A stretch of DNA of 45,791 nucleotides. Origin: a virus. Numbering within the stretch: the first letter of the stretch is position 1; each line of letters begins with the position of its first letter. The stretch is from positions 1 to 45,791 of the IMG/VR virus record IMGVR_UViG_3300042691_017408; one strand, written 5' to 3'. The position numbers and the translations under genes are program-made. This document shows, in pieces, positions 7,226 to 14,140 of the stretch. The notes beneath the pieces were generated by a model, which did not search any database, had not been told where the DNA came from, and saw nothing but the letters and a program-made list of their open reading frames with translations.

Positions 7226-7235
7226 TCCGACACCT

Positions 7236-7412
7236 TCAGGGTCGGCATGAGTCCACTTCTTCGATGTGCAGGACGGATGCGTCCGGGTGACGAGCTTCAA
7301 AGCACTGGCGCGTGCGTTGCGCATCCCAGTTGCCTTCCGTGACCCATTCGACGGAGTCGGAGACTGCATGATCTGTCCGTGTGGTGGTGTACTGGATGTA
7401 GAAAACAGGCAT
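7236..7412 (-). CDS. Small hypothetical protein
   Basis: A 58-residue protein starting MPVFYIQYTTTRTDHAVSDS. It is beta-strand-like at the start, then helical and acidic. The start overlaps the previous stop as TGATG, supporting coupled translation. No family recognised. Confidence 0.65.
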   Translation of the reverse strand: MPVFYIQYTTTRTDHAVSDSVEWVTEGNWDAQRTRQCFEARHPDASVLHIEEVDSCRP

Positions 7413-7771
7413 CAGACCAACTCCTTTCCGCTCATTGATGGGAGGCTCCAGGCCGAGGCATCCGGCGCATAGCTGGCGTTGGTGATGTCGGCGCCAAGGC
7501 GATAGCAGTGATTGGCCAGCGTCTCGGCAACGCGGCGATCCAGCGGGCAGCTGTCGTCCCAGGCGTTGTCTGCGACGGCTTTGGCCACGGCCTCGGTGCT
7601 GTCGAGCAGGGCCACCAGCAGCGGCACCAGCGGGCGCTGCTTCTCGGGCAGGCGGTTGATCCACTGCCGGTCTGCAAACCAGATGGCGGGATCAACGGGC
7701 ATCGCCGCCCGGGCGGCCTGCAGCACCGCGTCGGACATCGCGGCTTCGCATTCGATGGTGGGAATAGACAT
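7412..7771 (-). CDS. Hypothetical early protein, 119 aa
   Basis: A mostly helical protein (LVPLLVALLDSTEAVAKAVA, then VAETLANHCYRLGADI). It starts at ATG 7771 behind an A/C-rich leader (CACACCACACCCGAAGCC) with no Shine-Dalgarno. A degenerate dyad operator lies 15 nt upstream. First gene of a coupled run toward the RTX gene. Function unknown. Confidence 0.7.
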   Translation of the reverse strand: MSIPTIECEAAMSDAVLQAARAAMPVDPAIWFADRQWINRLPEKQRPLVPLLVALLDSTEAVAKAVADNAWDDSCPLDRRVAETLANHCYRLGADITNASYAPDASAWSLPSMSGKELV

Positions 7772-7786
7772 GGCTTCGGGTGTGGT

Positions 7787-7802
7787 GTGGTTTGGAATCT
7801 GA
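7787..7802. promoter_or_regulatory. Dyad operator copy (degenerate)
   Basis: GTGGTTTGGAATCTGA fits the repeated 16-bp dyad GCNGTTTSSAAACNGC at the core but not at both outer GC pairs. It lies between the gp157-like gene and the start at 7771. No TAnnnT box at the usual spacing. Confidence 0.4.
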
Positions 7803-7813
7803 ATCAGCTAGGG

Positions 7814-8365
7814 CTACTTGATGGTCCAGCTGCGGCGCTCCACTAGGGAGGCGCCTTCAACGGCAGTGCCGGCCTGCAAGGCAGCCTTGATGGCGGTCTT
7901 GTCGGCGCTGTAAGTGGTCTTGACCCGGTAGAGACCCTCAGGCAGATCAGCCGGCATCAGGTCAGGGTCCAGGTCCACCGCCACGCTGCGGCGACTGGTG
8001 AGCTTGTGCTCAGGCAGTGCCCAGCTAGTCGTTTCCGGGCTGATCCGCTCCAGAGCATCGGTGAGCTGATCCTGCAACGCCTCAGCGCGGCGAGCGCCCT
8101 CGTCAGCCAGTGCCTTGAGGCGTTCGGCGTGCTCGCGTTGCGCTGCAGCCTTGGCCCGCAGGTTGTCGATCGCCCAGCACCAGGCATCCGCCTTGGCTTC
8201 CAGTGCCTTGCGGTTGTCGGCCTCGTTGGTGATCAGTTCTTCAAGTGCTTGGGTGGCGCTTGCCACTTCGGCGGGATCATCTGAGAACAGGAGCTCAGCC
8301 GTGTCATTGATGCGGGCCTGCAGCAGCAGGGCATCACCAGTGAGAGAGAAGAGAGAGGCGGTCAT
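7814..8365 (-). CDS. Siphovirus Gp157-family protein
   Basis: A 183-residue protein with the Gp157 layout: N-terminal MTASLFSLTGDALLLQ, a long acidic and basic coiled coil (about 30-105), then the C-terminal beta module with RRSVAVDLDPDLMPADLPEG, YRVKTTYSADKTAIKAALQA and GTAVEGASLVERRSWTIK. Gp157 proteins are common in early or recombination modules of siphophages. One member was linked to phage resistance, but the mechanism is unknown. The start overlaps the previous stop (ATGA). Confidence 0.8.
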   Translation of the reverse strand: MTASLFSLTGDALLLQARINDTAELLFSDDPAEVASATQALEELITNEADNRKALEAKADAWCWAIDNLRAKAAAQREHAERLKALADEGARRAEALQDQLTDALERISPETTSWALPEHKLTSRRSVAVDLDPDLMPADLPEGLYRVKTTYSADKTAIKAALQAGTAVEGASLVERRSWTIK

Positions 8366-8505
8366 CGGGTCAGCAGCGATGGGTTGCGTTCGGCAGCGGT
8401 CAGGGCCTCGCGGCCGGTGTCGTCATCAGCGGCGAGGGCATACCAGCGGGGATCGTCCGGGTCGGGCTCGTCGTGCGCCCAGTCGTCCCAGTCGTCGGGG
8501 TGCAT
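8362..8505 (-). CDS. 47-residue acidic protein, first gene of the early-left operon
   Basis: MHPDDWDDWAHDEPDPDDPR is very acidic with Trp residues, followed by WYALAADDDTGREALTAAER. Its stop overlaps the gp157-like start (ATGA), so the two are coupled. The leader is A/C-rich (CACCACACCACCACCTCAACCC). It follows a candidate promoter with -10 TACGAT at 8555-8550 under the dyad operator at 8561. An acidic mini-protein could be a DNA mimic; that is speculation. Confidence 0.6.
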   Translation of the reverse strand: MHPDDWDDWAHDEPDPDDPRWYALAADDDTGREALTAAERNPSLLTR

Positions 8506-8560
8506 GGGTTGAGGTGGTGGTGTGGTGTCCGGGCTGCCCCGGTGTCCGTATCGTACTGGT

Positions 8561-8576
8561 GCGGTTTGGAAACAGC
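8561..8576. promoter_or_regulatory. Dyad operator between divergent genes (best copy)
   Basis: GCGGTTTGGAAACAGC has half-sites GC-GTTT / AAAC-GC around a central GG. On the minus strand, TACGAT (8555-8550) follows 5 bp after it and heads toward 8505. On the plus strand, TATCGT (8549-8554) precedes it, and the ATG at 8577 directly abuts it. A protein bound here would control both the early-left operon and the regulator at 8577. Confidence 0.65.
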
Positions 8577-9197
8577 ATGTCCAGCAGTAACAGAACGCAA
8601 TACAGGCGCTGGACGGAGGCGGAGACCCTGTGGTTGCAGGAGCTGGCTGGTGACATGCCCTTCCATCTGGTGATGTCGCAGTTCAACCACTGGGCCGGTA
8701 AGCAGGGCCTGCCGCACCGCAGCCCCGACAGCGTGCGGAAGAAGCTGCGGTACCTCGGCACCAGCCGTGTCCCGGTCGGCGCCTGGATCCGCCTGGGTGA
8801 CGTGGCTCAGATGCTCGGCAAGGACCGCAGCACCATCCGGCTGTGGTCCGCCAGTGGCCTGCTGCGCTACCACAAGGCCGGCCGCTACTCCAGCGTCAAC
8901 CGCGACGACCTGATCCGGCTGGCCCGCAACCGGCCCCGGCTGTTCGCCGGCTGCGATCGCTCGGGCCTGCTGCTGCTGCTGGAGGATGAGGCGCTGGTGA
9001 CTGGCATCCTCCAGCGCTTCCCGCGTCGCCACTCAGGCACAGGCCGTGGCCGCCGCGTGCGCTGGGTGGATACCGGCCAGGTGTTCGCCACCTACCAGGA
9101 AGCCAGCGCTGCGGCGCACGTCTGCAGACAGGCCATCAGCGCGGCCTTGCGTGATGGCCGCACCGTGGCTGGCCTGCGGTTCGAGCGTGCCGACTGA
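8577..9197 (+). CDS. DNA-binding regulator (SANT-like, MerR/excisionase-like HTH, NUMOD1-like end)
   Basis: A 206-residue protein. Residues about 10-60 (RRWTEAETLWLQELA, then SPDSVRKKLRYLG) look SANT/Myb-like. About 68-105 (IRLGDVAQMLGKDRSTIRLW, GRYSSVNRDDLIRLAR) look like a MerR/excisionase winged helix. The end (FATYQEASAAAHVCRQAISA, LRDGRTVAGLRF) resembles a NUMOD1 DNA-binding module. It is divergent from the early operon, its start codon touches the best operator, and it ends in a strong terminator. That is the layout of a phage repressor or switch protein. An HNH catalytic core is absent. The repressor role is inference. Confidence 0.75.
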   Translation: MSSSNRTQYRRWTEAETLWLQELAGDMPFHLVMSQFNHWAGKQGLPHRSPDSVRKKLRYLGTSRVPVGAWIRLGDVAQMLGKDRSTIRLWSASGLLRYHKAGRYSSVNRDDLIRLARNRPRLFAGCDRSGLLLLLEDEALVTGILQRFPRRHSGTGRGRRVRWVDTGQVFATYQEASAAAHVCRQAISAALRDGRTVAGLRFERAD

Positions 9198-9222
9198 CCG
9201 GCAACCTCAGATGGTGGGTGCT

Positions 9223-9252
9223 GACCCCGAGGGCAGCGCCTCGGGGTCTTTT
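9223..9252 (+). terminator. Rho-independent terminator
   Basis: GACCCCGAGG (9223-9232) pairs perfectly with CCTCGGGGTC (9239-9248) around a 6-base loop, followed by TTTT. It ends the regulator transcript from 8577 and separates it from the convergent gene at 9256. Confidence 0.9.
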
Positions 9253-9255
9253 CTG

Positions 9256-9444
9256 TCACGCCAGCAGCTTGCGGACCCGGTAGCGGCTGACGCCGAGGCG
9301 GTCAGCGATGCGGGCCTGGGACATGCCGGCGGCGTGCCAGCGGGTGGCGCGGTCGCGGTCGGTCTCAAGCAGCCAGGCAATGAACAGGACAGGGAGCAGG
9401 ACGAGTGCCAGCGCCCATGCCAGCAGGCATGCGGTAGTGGTCAT
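9256..9444 (-). CDS. Membrane-anchored small HTH protein
   Basis: A 62-residue protein. The first 26 residues are a strong transmembrane helix (CLLAWALALVLLPVLFIAWL). The rest is a helix-turn-helix (RWHAAGMSQARIADRLGVSR, then YRVRKLLA) of the recombinase/sigma region 4-like type. An HTH tethered to the membrane by so short a linker is unusual. It could hold DNA at the membrane or sense envelope state. Leader A/C-rich (TTTCACCACC) with no Shine-Dalgarno; a good promoter lies at 9505-9533. Confidence 0.65.
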   Translation of the reverse strand: MTTTACLLAWALALVLLPVLFIAWLLETDRDRATRWHAAGMSQARIADRLGVSRYRVRKLLA

Positions 9445-9504
9445 GGTGGTGAAATGCTGTGGTGATCGCCGGGGCCAACTCAGGGCCTCGCCGGTGATGC
9501 CACC

Positions 9505-9533
9505 AGTATAGCCATTGGCTGTAGCCTGTGCCA
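9505..9533 (-). promoter_or_regulatory. Sigma-70-type promoter for 9444
   Basis: Minus strand: TGGCAC (9533-9528), 17-bp spacer, TATACT (9510-9505). The spacing is ideal and the -10 box is near consensus. This is the best conventional host-type promoter I saw in the window. It would give a leader of about 55 nt to the ATG at 9444. Confidence 0.6.
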
Positions 9534-9591
9534 GTCCGTCGGCTGTGGTGGCCCACGGACGGCACAGCAGCTTCGTGCCTGCGTGTGGTGT

Positions 9592-9611
9592 GGGGAGGCT
9601 CCGGCCTCCCC
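9592..9611 (-). terminator. Terminator-like hairpin ending the long early operon
   Basis: GGGGAGGC (9592-9599) and GCCTCCCC (9604-9611) form a perfect 8-bp stem with a 4-base loop, 8 nt beyond the stop at 9620. There is no T-run on either strand, so it may stabilise or process mRNA and not terminate it. Confidence 0.5.
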
Positions 9612-9619
9612 TTCACCGC

Positions 9620-9892
9620 TCACCCCTCCAGCTCGGCGGCGATGGCGAGGATCTTGCGCCGCGTGGCGGCTCGTTGAAACTGCTGCGCTTCATCCAATGT
9701 CAGCGCTCCGGTGCCGCCTGGCCTCATGCCGCCGCGTGGAGGTTCCTCCTCCGGCACCACATGATCCGCCAGCACCCGCAACGCAGCGGCCATGCAGGCC
9801 TCATGCCAGTTGTCTTCCAGCGGCCCGCATAGCTCGTAGCGGGCGTCGAAGGCGGCGACCATGGCGCGGGTGACGGGGGATGGGTCAGTCAT
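9620..9892 (-). CDS. Hypothetical early protein, 90 aa
   Basis: It starts MTDPSPVTRAMVAAFDARYE and continues with WHEACMAAALRVLADHVVPE, mainly helical, then ends in a basic helix. The pattern of an acidic N-terminus and an ALRVLADHV helix recurs in small phage proteins of unknown function. It overlaps the upstream gene by 8 nt and is the last gene of the operon that begins at RecT. Confidence 0.65.
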   Translation of the reverse strand: MTDPSPVTRAMVAAFDARYELCGPLEDNWHEACMAAALRVLADHVVPEEEPPRGGMRPGGTGALTLDEAQQFQRAATRRKILAIAAELEG

Positions 9893-10139
9893 CACCCCTC
9901 TCCGCACGGTCGGCCTCGGCGGTGAGCAGGTCGCGGAGGCGTTGGCGATCGTCCCATTGCGCTCCGGCATGGGACAGGTCTGGCCGCGGGCCTTCGTCCG
10001 GCAACAGCCAGTCACGCAGAGCGCCAATCTCGGCGGCAAGAAGTTGCTCGTCTGTTGCGCATGGGTGGTAGGTGGCCATGGCGGCGTCAGCAGCACGCTG
10101 CATCTGCCGCCACAGCGGCGGGCGGTTGGTGTCGCTCAT
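9885..10139 (-). CDS. Hypothetical early protein, 84 aa
   Basis: It starts MSDTNRPPLWRQMQRAADAA. It is helical and charged, with TDEQLLAAEIGALRDWLLP in the middle. The start overlaps the previous stop (ATGA) and the end overlaps the next start, so it sits within a continuous coupled operon. No family recognised. Confidence 0.65.
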   Translation of the reverse strand: MSDTNRPPLWRQMQRAADAAMATYHPCATDEQLLAAEIGALRDWLLPDEGPRPDLSHAGAQWDDRQRLRDLLTAEADRAERGDD

Positions 10140-10756
10140 GGCTGCACCTCCCCCTGGGGTAGGGGCAGGGCGTGGGCGGGGAGCAGTCGATCCGCCTTCT
10201 CATAGACGCGAGCCCAGCCAACCCCATAGAGGCGACCATGGCTCTGCTCGATGTAGCGGAGAGCGCCAACGGCATCAGCGGCCAGGTCTTCGACTTGCTC
10301 CAGGCGCTCAGTCACCGGCACGGGCGCGGGGTGGCGCTGCTCCAGCAGGTCGGCGGCGCGGGTGAGGCGTGCATAGCCCTCGTCTGACAAGCGGGGCTGC
10401 CCATTTCCTGTCAACCGCAACCACGCCACCAACTCCCCCACCTCCCCCTCATCCAGTGGCGCGGGCTGGTGGCCGTAGCGGGCGAGGACGGCGCGGGCAT
10501 AGGCTCGGAAGGCTTCAATTTGGTACCAAGTTGAGCCCGTTTTGCTGTACCAAGTCCACGCCAATTCATCCAGCTCCGCATCGCTAGGCTGCGTGGCGAC
10601 GGAGGCCGGTTCCCTGCTCTGCACAGCCGGTCCATCCGCCGCAGCGGCCAGGGCGGCGCGGGCGCGGCGAGCAATGTCGAGGATGTCAAGGCGAGAGTCA
10701 TCGGCAAGGACTGCCTCTATCAATTCAACACACAGTGCGCGGTCGTCAGTGCTCAT
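10136..10756 (-). CDS. Hypothetical early protein, 206 aa
   Basis: It begins MSTDDRALCVELIEAVLADD and contains several short helices, including LDELAWTWYSKTGSTWYQIE and LTRAADLLEQRHPAPVPVTE. It looks like a mosaic of small helical modules common in phage accessory genes. ATG 10756 lies within the 3' end of the upstream gene, whose last codons supply the A/C-rich leader. No enzymatic motif. Confidence 0.65.
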   Translation of the reverse strand: MSTDDRALCVELIEAVLADDSRLDILDIARRARAALAAAADGPAVQSREPASVATQPSDAELDELAWTWYSKTGSTWYQIEAFRAYARAVLARYGHQPAPLDEGEVGELVAWLRLTGNGQPRLSDEGYARLTRAADLLEQRHPAPVPVTERLEQVEDLAADAVGALRYIEQSHGRLYGVGWARVYEKADRLLPAHALPLPQGEVQP

Positions 10757-10922
10757 CGTGGTGGTGTGGTGTAGTGGGTCTGATGCAGATGATCTCCGCC
10801 CCAGGCTGCAGCTGTCGCCATAGCCAGCCGGCGGCGTACTCGTTCCGAGCGGGCACCCGGTAGTCCTGGGTCCTGGAGGGATCCAGTCTGACCGTGACCC
10901 ACCAGTCGCGCTGCGGCTTCAT
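10746..10922 (-). CDS. 58-residue hypothetical protein
   Basis: MKPQRDWWVTVRLDPSRTQD leads into YRVPARNEYAAGWLWRQLQP and a His-rich end (PHHHDEH). It is a compact beta-like protein with many Trp. The start overlaps the previous stop (ATGA) and the end overlaps the next start by 11 nt. Tight overlap on both sides argues it is real. Function unknown. Confidence 0.6.
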   Translation of the reverse strand: MKPQRDWWVTVRLDPSRTQDYRVPARNEYAAGWLWRQLQPGAEIICIRPTTPHHHDEH

Positions 10923-11176
10923 GTGACCATCCGGGTGTCAGTGGTCGGGTCCGCCTCTGGGCCTGCAGCTGCCGGGGCCTGCAGCTCTGCCAGCCAGGCG
11001 TCGAACCGCTCGCGGCTGGTGGTCTTGAGCGGCAAGCCCAGCCACTTGCGCAGGGCCACCGGGTCGCGGAACCACTGAGCCGAGCCGCGGCGCAGCGCCG
11101 TGAAGCTCCAGCCGGCATCGTCCCGCTGAGCTTCGAGCAGCATCCCGTCGCCCAGGTCCAGGCAGCGGCGCTTCAC
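10919..11176 (-). CDS. Hypothetical early protein, 85 aa
   Basis: MKRRCLDLGDGMLLEAQRDD then AGWSFTALRRGSAQWFRDPV and ALRKWLGLPLKTTSRERFDA. It looks like a small beta-sheet followed by a helix. The start overlaps the previous stop. Many phages carry such mini-proteins between SSB and replication genes. No family recognised. Confidence 0.65.
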   Translation of the reverse strand: MKRRCLDLGDGMLLEAQRDDAGWSFTALRRGSAQWFRDPVALRKWLGLPLKTTSRERFDAWLAELQAPAAAGPEADPTTDTRMVT

Positions 11177-11427
11177 GGCTGCACTTCCCGGCTCCGCATA
11201 GCAGCCTGGGCATAGCCGGCGACATCCTCCCAGTGCTCGGGGTCGTGGGGATCAGCGCCGGACAGGATGCGGCTCAGCTTGTGGGCGATCATGTCGAGGG
11301 CCTCGCGGTGGCCAGCGCTCAGCCGGTCCCAGTTGCGGCCGATGCGCAGGGTGTCCTTGAGGTCTTGCGACAGCTCGCCTACGGCATCCATGCCGCCGTG
11401 CTGCTCGTCGCGGTCTGGGAGGGTCAT
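11173..11427 (-). CDS. DUF6378-like phage protein
   Basis: An 84-residue protein. The core REALDMIAHKLSRILSGADP and PEHWEDVAGYA matches a phage domain of unknown function (DUF6378 type), in which a conserved Lys/Arg helix and the D.W.DIAGYA segment recur. It usually sits among nucleotide and recombination genes. ATG 11427 gives the ATGA overlap with the upstream gene. Confidence 0.7.
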   Translation of the reverse strand: MTLPDRDEQHGGMDAVGELSQDLKDTLRIGRNWDRLSAGHREALDMIAHKLSRILSGADPHDPEHWEDVAGYAQAAMRSREVQP

Positions 11428-11729
11428 GACGACACCTCCCCCGCATCCCGCAGGGCCTTGAGCACGGTGTAGGAGATGGAGGCCTTGCGCAGCATCTCCA
11501 TCCGCTCGTCGATCAACGCCAGCCACCGGCCGCGCTCCTCGGCAATGCCGTCGCGGAAGGCCGCACGCACTGCCGGGTCCACGCTGGCCAGCTCCATCGC
11601 GGCTGCCAAGGCAGCCTCGCGGTCCTCGAGCTCCATCTGCTGCTGACGCATCTTGGCCCTGGCCTGCACCTCAACCTCAGCAGCGACGAGCTGATACACG
11701 CGCTCCAGTTCGGCTCGGATGGCGTCCAT
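11424..11729 (-). CDS. Coiled-coil hypothetical protein
   Basis: A 101-residue protein, almost entirely helical with heptad-like repeats (ELERVYQLVAAEVEVQARAK, MRQQQMELEDREAALAAAME). Glu and Ala are abundant. The start overlaps the SSB stop as TGATG. It may be a structural partner for a recombination protein, but nothing specific is visible. Confidence 0.65.
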   Translation of the reverse strand: MDAIRAELERVYQLVAAEVEVQARAKMRQQQMELEDREAALAAAMELASVDPAVRAAFRDGIAEERGRWLALIDERMEMLRKASISYTVLKALRDAGEVSS

Positions 11730-12166
11730 CAGAACGGCACCTCGTCAGCCACGGCGTCGTCGCTCTGCCAGGTGGTGGCAGCCGGTGCAGCGGCAGCGGG
11801 CCGGGCGGTGGCAGGGGCCGGCGCCTCGTCCGGCGTGCGCCACTCGTCAGCGCGGATGACGGTGGTGGTGCGAGCCTGGCCGTCCTTGCCGGTCCAGGTC
11901 TCGGTACGGACCCGGCCGGTGACGATGCAGCGGCTGCCCTTGCGCAGGGTGTCGGCGGCTCGCTGGGCGTCGTCGCCCCACACCTCGACTTTGAACCAGT
12001 CGGGCTGCTGCCCGTCGCCTTTCTTGGCGCCGGGCTTGTTGACGGCAAGGTTGAAGTTGGCGACAGCAGTGCCGCTGCTCAGGTAGCGCACCTCAGGGTC
12101 GCTGCCGAGGTTGCCGGGGATGGTCCAGGCAGCGGAGCGAAGCAATGCGGCGACGGTCTCGTTCAT
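11729..12166 (-). CDS. ssb: Single-stranded DNA-binding protein
   Basis: A 145-residue protein. The OB-fold runs from GNLGSDPEVRYLSSGTAVAN through DWFKVEVWGDDAQRAADTL, SRCIVTGRVRTETWTGKDGQ to TTVIRADEWR. A Pro/Ala-rich linker follows and the classic acidic tip ends DEVPF. It coats ssDNA and recruits replication and recombination partners. It directly follows the RecT-like gene, as in many phage recombination modules. ATG 12166 follows an A/C-rich leader; ATG 12196 overlaps the RecT stop and would add 10 residues. Confidence 0.9.
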   Translation of the reverse strand: MNETVAALLRSAAWTIPGNLGSDPEVRYLSSGTAVANFNLAVNKPGAKKGDGQQPDWFKVEVWGDDAQRAADTLRKGSRCIVTGRVRTETWTGKDGQARTTTVIRADEWRTPDEAPAPATARPAAAAPAATTWQSDDAVADEVPF

Positions 12167-12178
12167 GGCGTTTGTGGT

Positions 12179-12194
12179 TGCGTTTGGAAAGTGC
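12179..12194. promoter_or_regulatory. Dyad operator copy at the ssb start
   Basis: TGCGTTTGGAAAGTGC keeps the GTTTGGAAA core of the repeated dyad and lies between the RecT stop and the ssb ATG. No -10 box follows, so it may act inside the operon, like a stoperator, or be degenerate. Confidence 0.45.
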
Positions 12195-12195
12195 A

Positions 12196-13086
12196 TCAAG
12201 CGGCAGCAGCCGTCGCCGGCTCTGCCCAGGTTGCCGGCAGGTCGTCGGCATCGTCAGCAGGAGAGACGAGGGCCTCGGCGGCAGCGTTGCAGCGGGCGAC
12301 GGTCTCGGGGCTCAGGCCGCTCTTGGCCAGCCGGGCCAGCTGGTGGCGCTCCAGCTCCTGAAGGCAGGTGGCGCCCAGCTCGTCAAGGAAGCAAGCCAGC
12401 CCGCCAGCAGTCAGGCCCCGGGCATCGCAGGCACGCTGCGCACCGGCCACCAGGTCGTCGATGCTGGTGAGCATCGGCCGATCGGCCTGCACCTCAGCCA
12501 CGGTGACGGCGCCATTCTCATCAATGGCACCCGTGGCGCCCAGCTCTTCGGGCGTGTAGGCCGCGACGCCGCCGAGAGCGTCCGGGCAGTGGGTGCGCAT
12601 GCCGGCCGTGAGGCAGCGGGCAAACAGCATCGCCTCGGGGTACTTGGAGTACATGCCGCCGTCCTTGGTCAGGCCGGCACGCTTGGCCATGTCCGCCGTG
12701 AAGGTCTCCACGCCTAACTCCTCCTTGCCGGCGAGGAACTTGATGCGGCAGATGGTGTCGGTCTTCTCCAGCACCCGGTAGTCGTAGATGGGGTGCCGCT
12801 TGATGGCTTGGGCCAGCAGGTTGGCGCCGAAGCCCGGCTTGCCGTTGATGACGGACACGCCCGCAGCAGAAGCGAACGGCCCGAAGCCGGCCTCCATGCC
12901 AGCGAGAATCTTGATGGCGCACTCGGCCATCAGTGCGTCAGGGTTGGCGCCACGGCCAAACAGGCCAGAGGCGGCGAACAGTCGCGCCAGGCGCTGCAGG
13001 TCGTCGGGCGACTGGACGCGCAAGCTGAGAGATGTGCCCTGTTGAGAGAGGGCCAGGGCACTGCCCGGGCTGGTGGTGGTGCTCAC
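12196..13086 (-). CDS. recT: RecT-family single-strand annealing protein
   Basis: A 296-residue protein. The segment ALMAECAIKILAGMEAGFGP, SVINGKPGFGANLLAQAIKR and a later YPEAMLFARCLTAGMRTHCP with GGVAAYTPEEL match RecT-like phage annealases. It would anneal ssDNA and initiate recombination-dependent replication together with SSB and the VRR-NUC nuclease. Start GTG 13086 follows CACCACCACCACACC, an A/C-rich leader. It is the first gene of a long coupled operon down to 9620, under a dyad operator at 13122. Confidence 0.8.
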   Translation of the reverse strand: MSTTTSPGSALALSQQGTSLSLRVQSPDDLQRLARLFAASGLFGRGANPDALMAECAIKILAGMEAGFGPFASAAGVSVINGKPGFGANLLAQAIKRHPIYDYRVLEKTDTICRIKFLAGKEELGVETFTADMAKRAGLTKDGGMYSKYPEAMLFARCLTAGMRTHCPDALGGVAAYTPEELGATGAIDENGAVTVAEVQADRPMLTSIDDLVAGAQRACDARGLTAGGLACFLDELGATCLQELERHQLARLAKSGLSPETVARCNAAAEALVSPADDADDLPATWAEPATAAAA

Positions 13087-13110
13087 GGTGTGGTGGTGGT
13101 GGGCGTCTGT

Positions 13111-13137
13111 ATCCTACCCGTGCCGATGCCAAACCGC
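13111..13137 (-). promoter_or_regulatory. Early promoter with dyad operator for the RecT operon
   Basis: Operator GCCGATGCCAAACCGC at 13122-13137. On the minus strand TAGGAT (13116-13111) follows 5 bp later as a -10 box, then ACAGACGCCC and the A/C-rich leader. No good -35 box is seen, because the dyad occupies that space. Confidence 0.6.
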
Positions 13138-13217
13138 ACCGATGCAGTATGGGAACGGTCGCAGATCCGCCCATCTGTAGTAAATCCGTACTAGACCGTC
13201 ACCGCTAAGCCCAGCCC

Positions 13218-13403
13218 ATGATCCGCATTTCCTGCGACACCCATGACGAAGCCGACGCCATCTGGCAGCAGCTGCATACAGCGCAACCGGCTGCAGCCGT
13301 CAGCGTTCAGCTATGGGTCGCGGATGCCCTGGTGGCCCAGTTCAGGTGCGGCGGCGATGGCTGCTCAGTTCTGCATGCAGATCAGCCGGCCCGTAGCTGC
13401 TGA
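13218..13403 (+). CDS. Small plus-strand hypothetical protein
   Basis: A 61-residue protein starting MIRISCDTHDEADAIWQQLH, with a short beta-alpha pattern. Its last 62 nt overlap the convergent regulator gene ending at 13342. The upstream region 13087-13217 is non-coding and holds the RecT promoter. It might be a small regulator, but the tail-to-tail overlap lowers confidence. Confidence 0.4.
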   Translation: MIRISCDTHDEADAIWQQLHTAQPAAAVSVQLWVADALVAQFRCGGDGCSVLHADQPARSC

Positions 13404-14115
13404 CCGGCAGCCCTCGCAGCGTGGCGACCGTCACGGCCAGCGCATACAGCTCGGCCTCCAGCTCCTGCCGGCTCCAGATCGCGCCCAGCAGCAAGTCCCG
13501 CAGGCGGTCCCGGCGGGCCTGATCCTCCAGGGGGTAGGCGGCAAGGATGCGGGCGAAGCCCTCGGCAGGCGTGCCACCAGCGGCGAGGCTGTTGAGCAGA
13601 TCGCTCAGGCGCTGGCTCAGGTCGTCTGACTCGGTGTCACTCAGGCTCTGGCCGTCCAGGTAGCTCAGCTGCAGCCGGCCGGCGTTGATCTCGGCGAAGT
13701 CCGCGTAGCCCAGCGGCTCGATGCCGTCGCTCACCGGCAGCCAGATGGCATCGTCCAACCAGCGATCCTGCACCTGCCACGCCGAGAACGGCCCCAGCGC
13801 CTTGACGGCATGCTCGGGCCCTTTGGTCTGCCACAGCCAGATGGCCTGGTTCGCGCCGGCCAGACCCTCCAGGTTCCCCGCGGTGGCGCCCCGGGCCATG
13901 TTGCGATTGCGCAGATGGCTGATCTGCGTGCTGGTCAGCCAGCCGCCTTCACCGAGCCCCCAGTCCGCGATTTGCGCCAGCTGCCGATGGGACAGGTGGC
14001 CGCGCCGAAGCCAGTAATTGATGAGCCCCGCCAGGTGGCTGCGGCCTTGCTCATGGCGAAGCGTGACCGGACGCGGACGTGGCGAGGAGGTTGGCACGGT
14101 GGTAGGAGGTGACAC
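13342..14115 (-). CDS. XRE-like transcriptional regulator of a picocyanobacterial type
   Basis: A 257-residue protein. Residues about 20-95 (HLAGLINYWLRRGHLSHRQL, then WLTSTQISHLRNRNMARG and GLAGANQAIWLW) look like a helix-turn-helix domain of XRE type. The rest is a helical effector part with no peptidase or enzyme motif. I recall similar long proteins from Synechococcus/Cyanobium genomes. It is a candidate lysogeny repressor that could bind the dyad operators. The start is uncertain between GTG 14115 and GTG 14097, the latter after a C/A-rich leader. Confidence 0.65.
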   Translation of the reverse strand: MSPPTTVPTSSPRPRPVTLRHEQGRSHLAGLINYWLRRGHLSHRQLAQIADWGLGEGGWLTSTQISHLRNRNMARGATAGNLEGLAGANQAIWLWQTKGPEHAVKALGPFSAWQVQDRWLDDAIWLPVSDGIEPLGYADFAEINAGRLQLSYLDGQSLSDTESDDLSQRLSDLLNSLAAGGTPAEGFARILAAYPLEDQARRDRLRDLLLGAIWSRQELEAELYALAVTVATLRGLPVSSYGPADLHAELSSHRRRT

Positions 14116-14124
14116 CCACAGGCT

Positions 14125-14140
14125 GCCACATCCAAACGCT
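14125..14140. promoter_or_regulatory. Weak dyad operator half-site upstream of the XRE-like gene
   Basis: GCCACATCCAAACGCT keeps one good half (CCAAACGC) of the dyad. It lies 9 nt before the GTG at 14115, between this gene and the VRR-NUC stop. Possible autoregulation site; weak. Confidence 0.3.

Noticed and set aside
8953-8960. HIP1 palindrome GCGATCGC as host signature
   Set aside because: Only two or three copies were noticed in the whole window, too few to support an argument about the host.
9198-9206. GGCAACCTC as another late-motif copy
   Set aside because: It lacks the final A, lies between a stop codon and a terminator, and faces no plus-strand start.
13176-13192. GTA..TAC spacing resembling an NtcA site
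   Set aside because: The spacing between the GTA and TAC halves is not the required 8 bases in any register.
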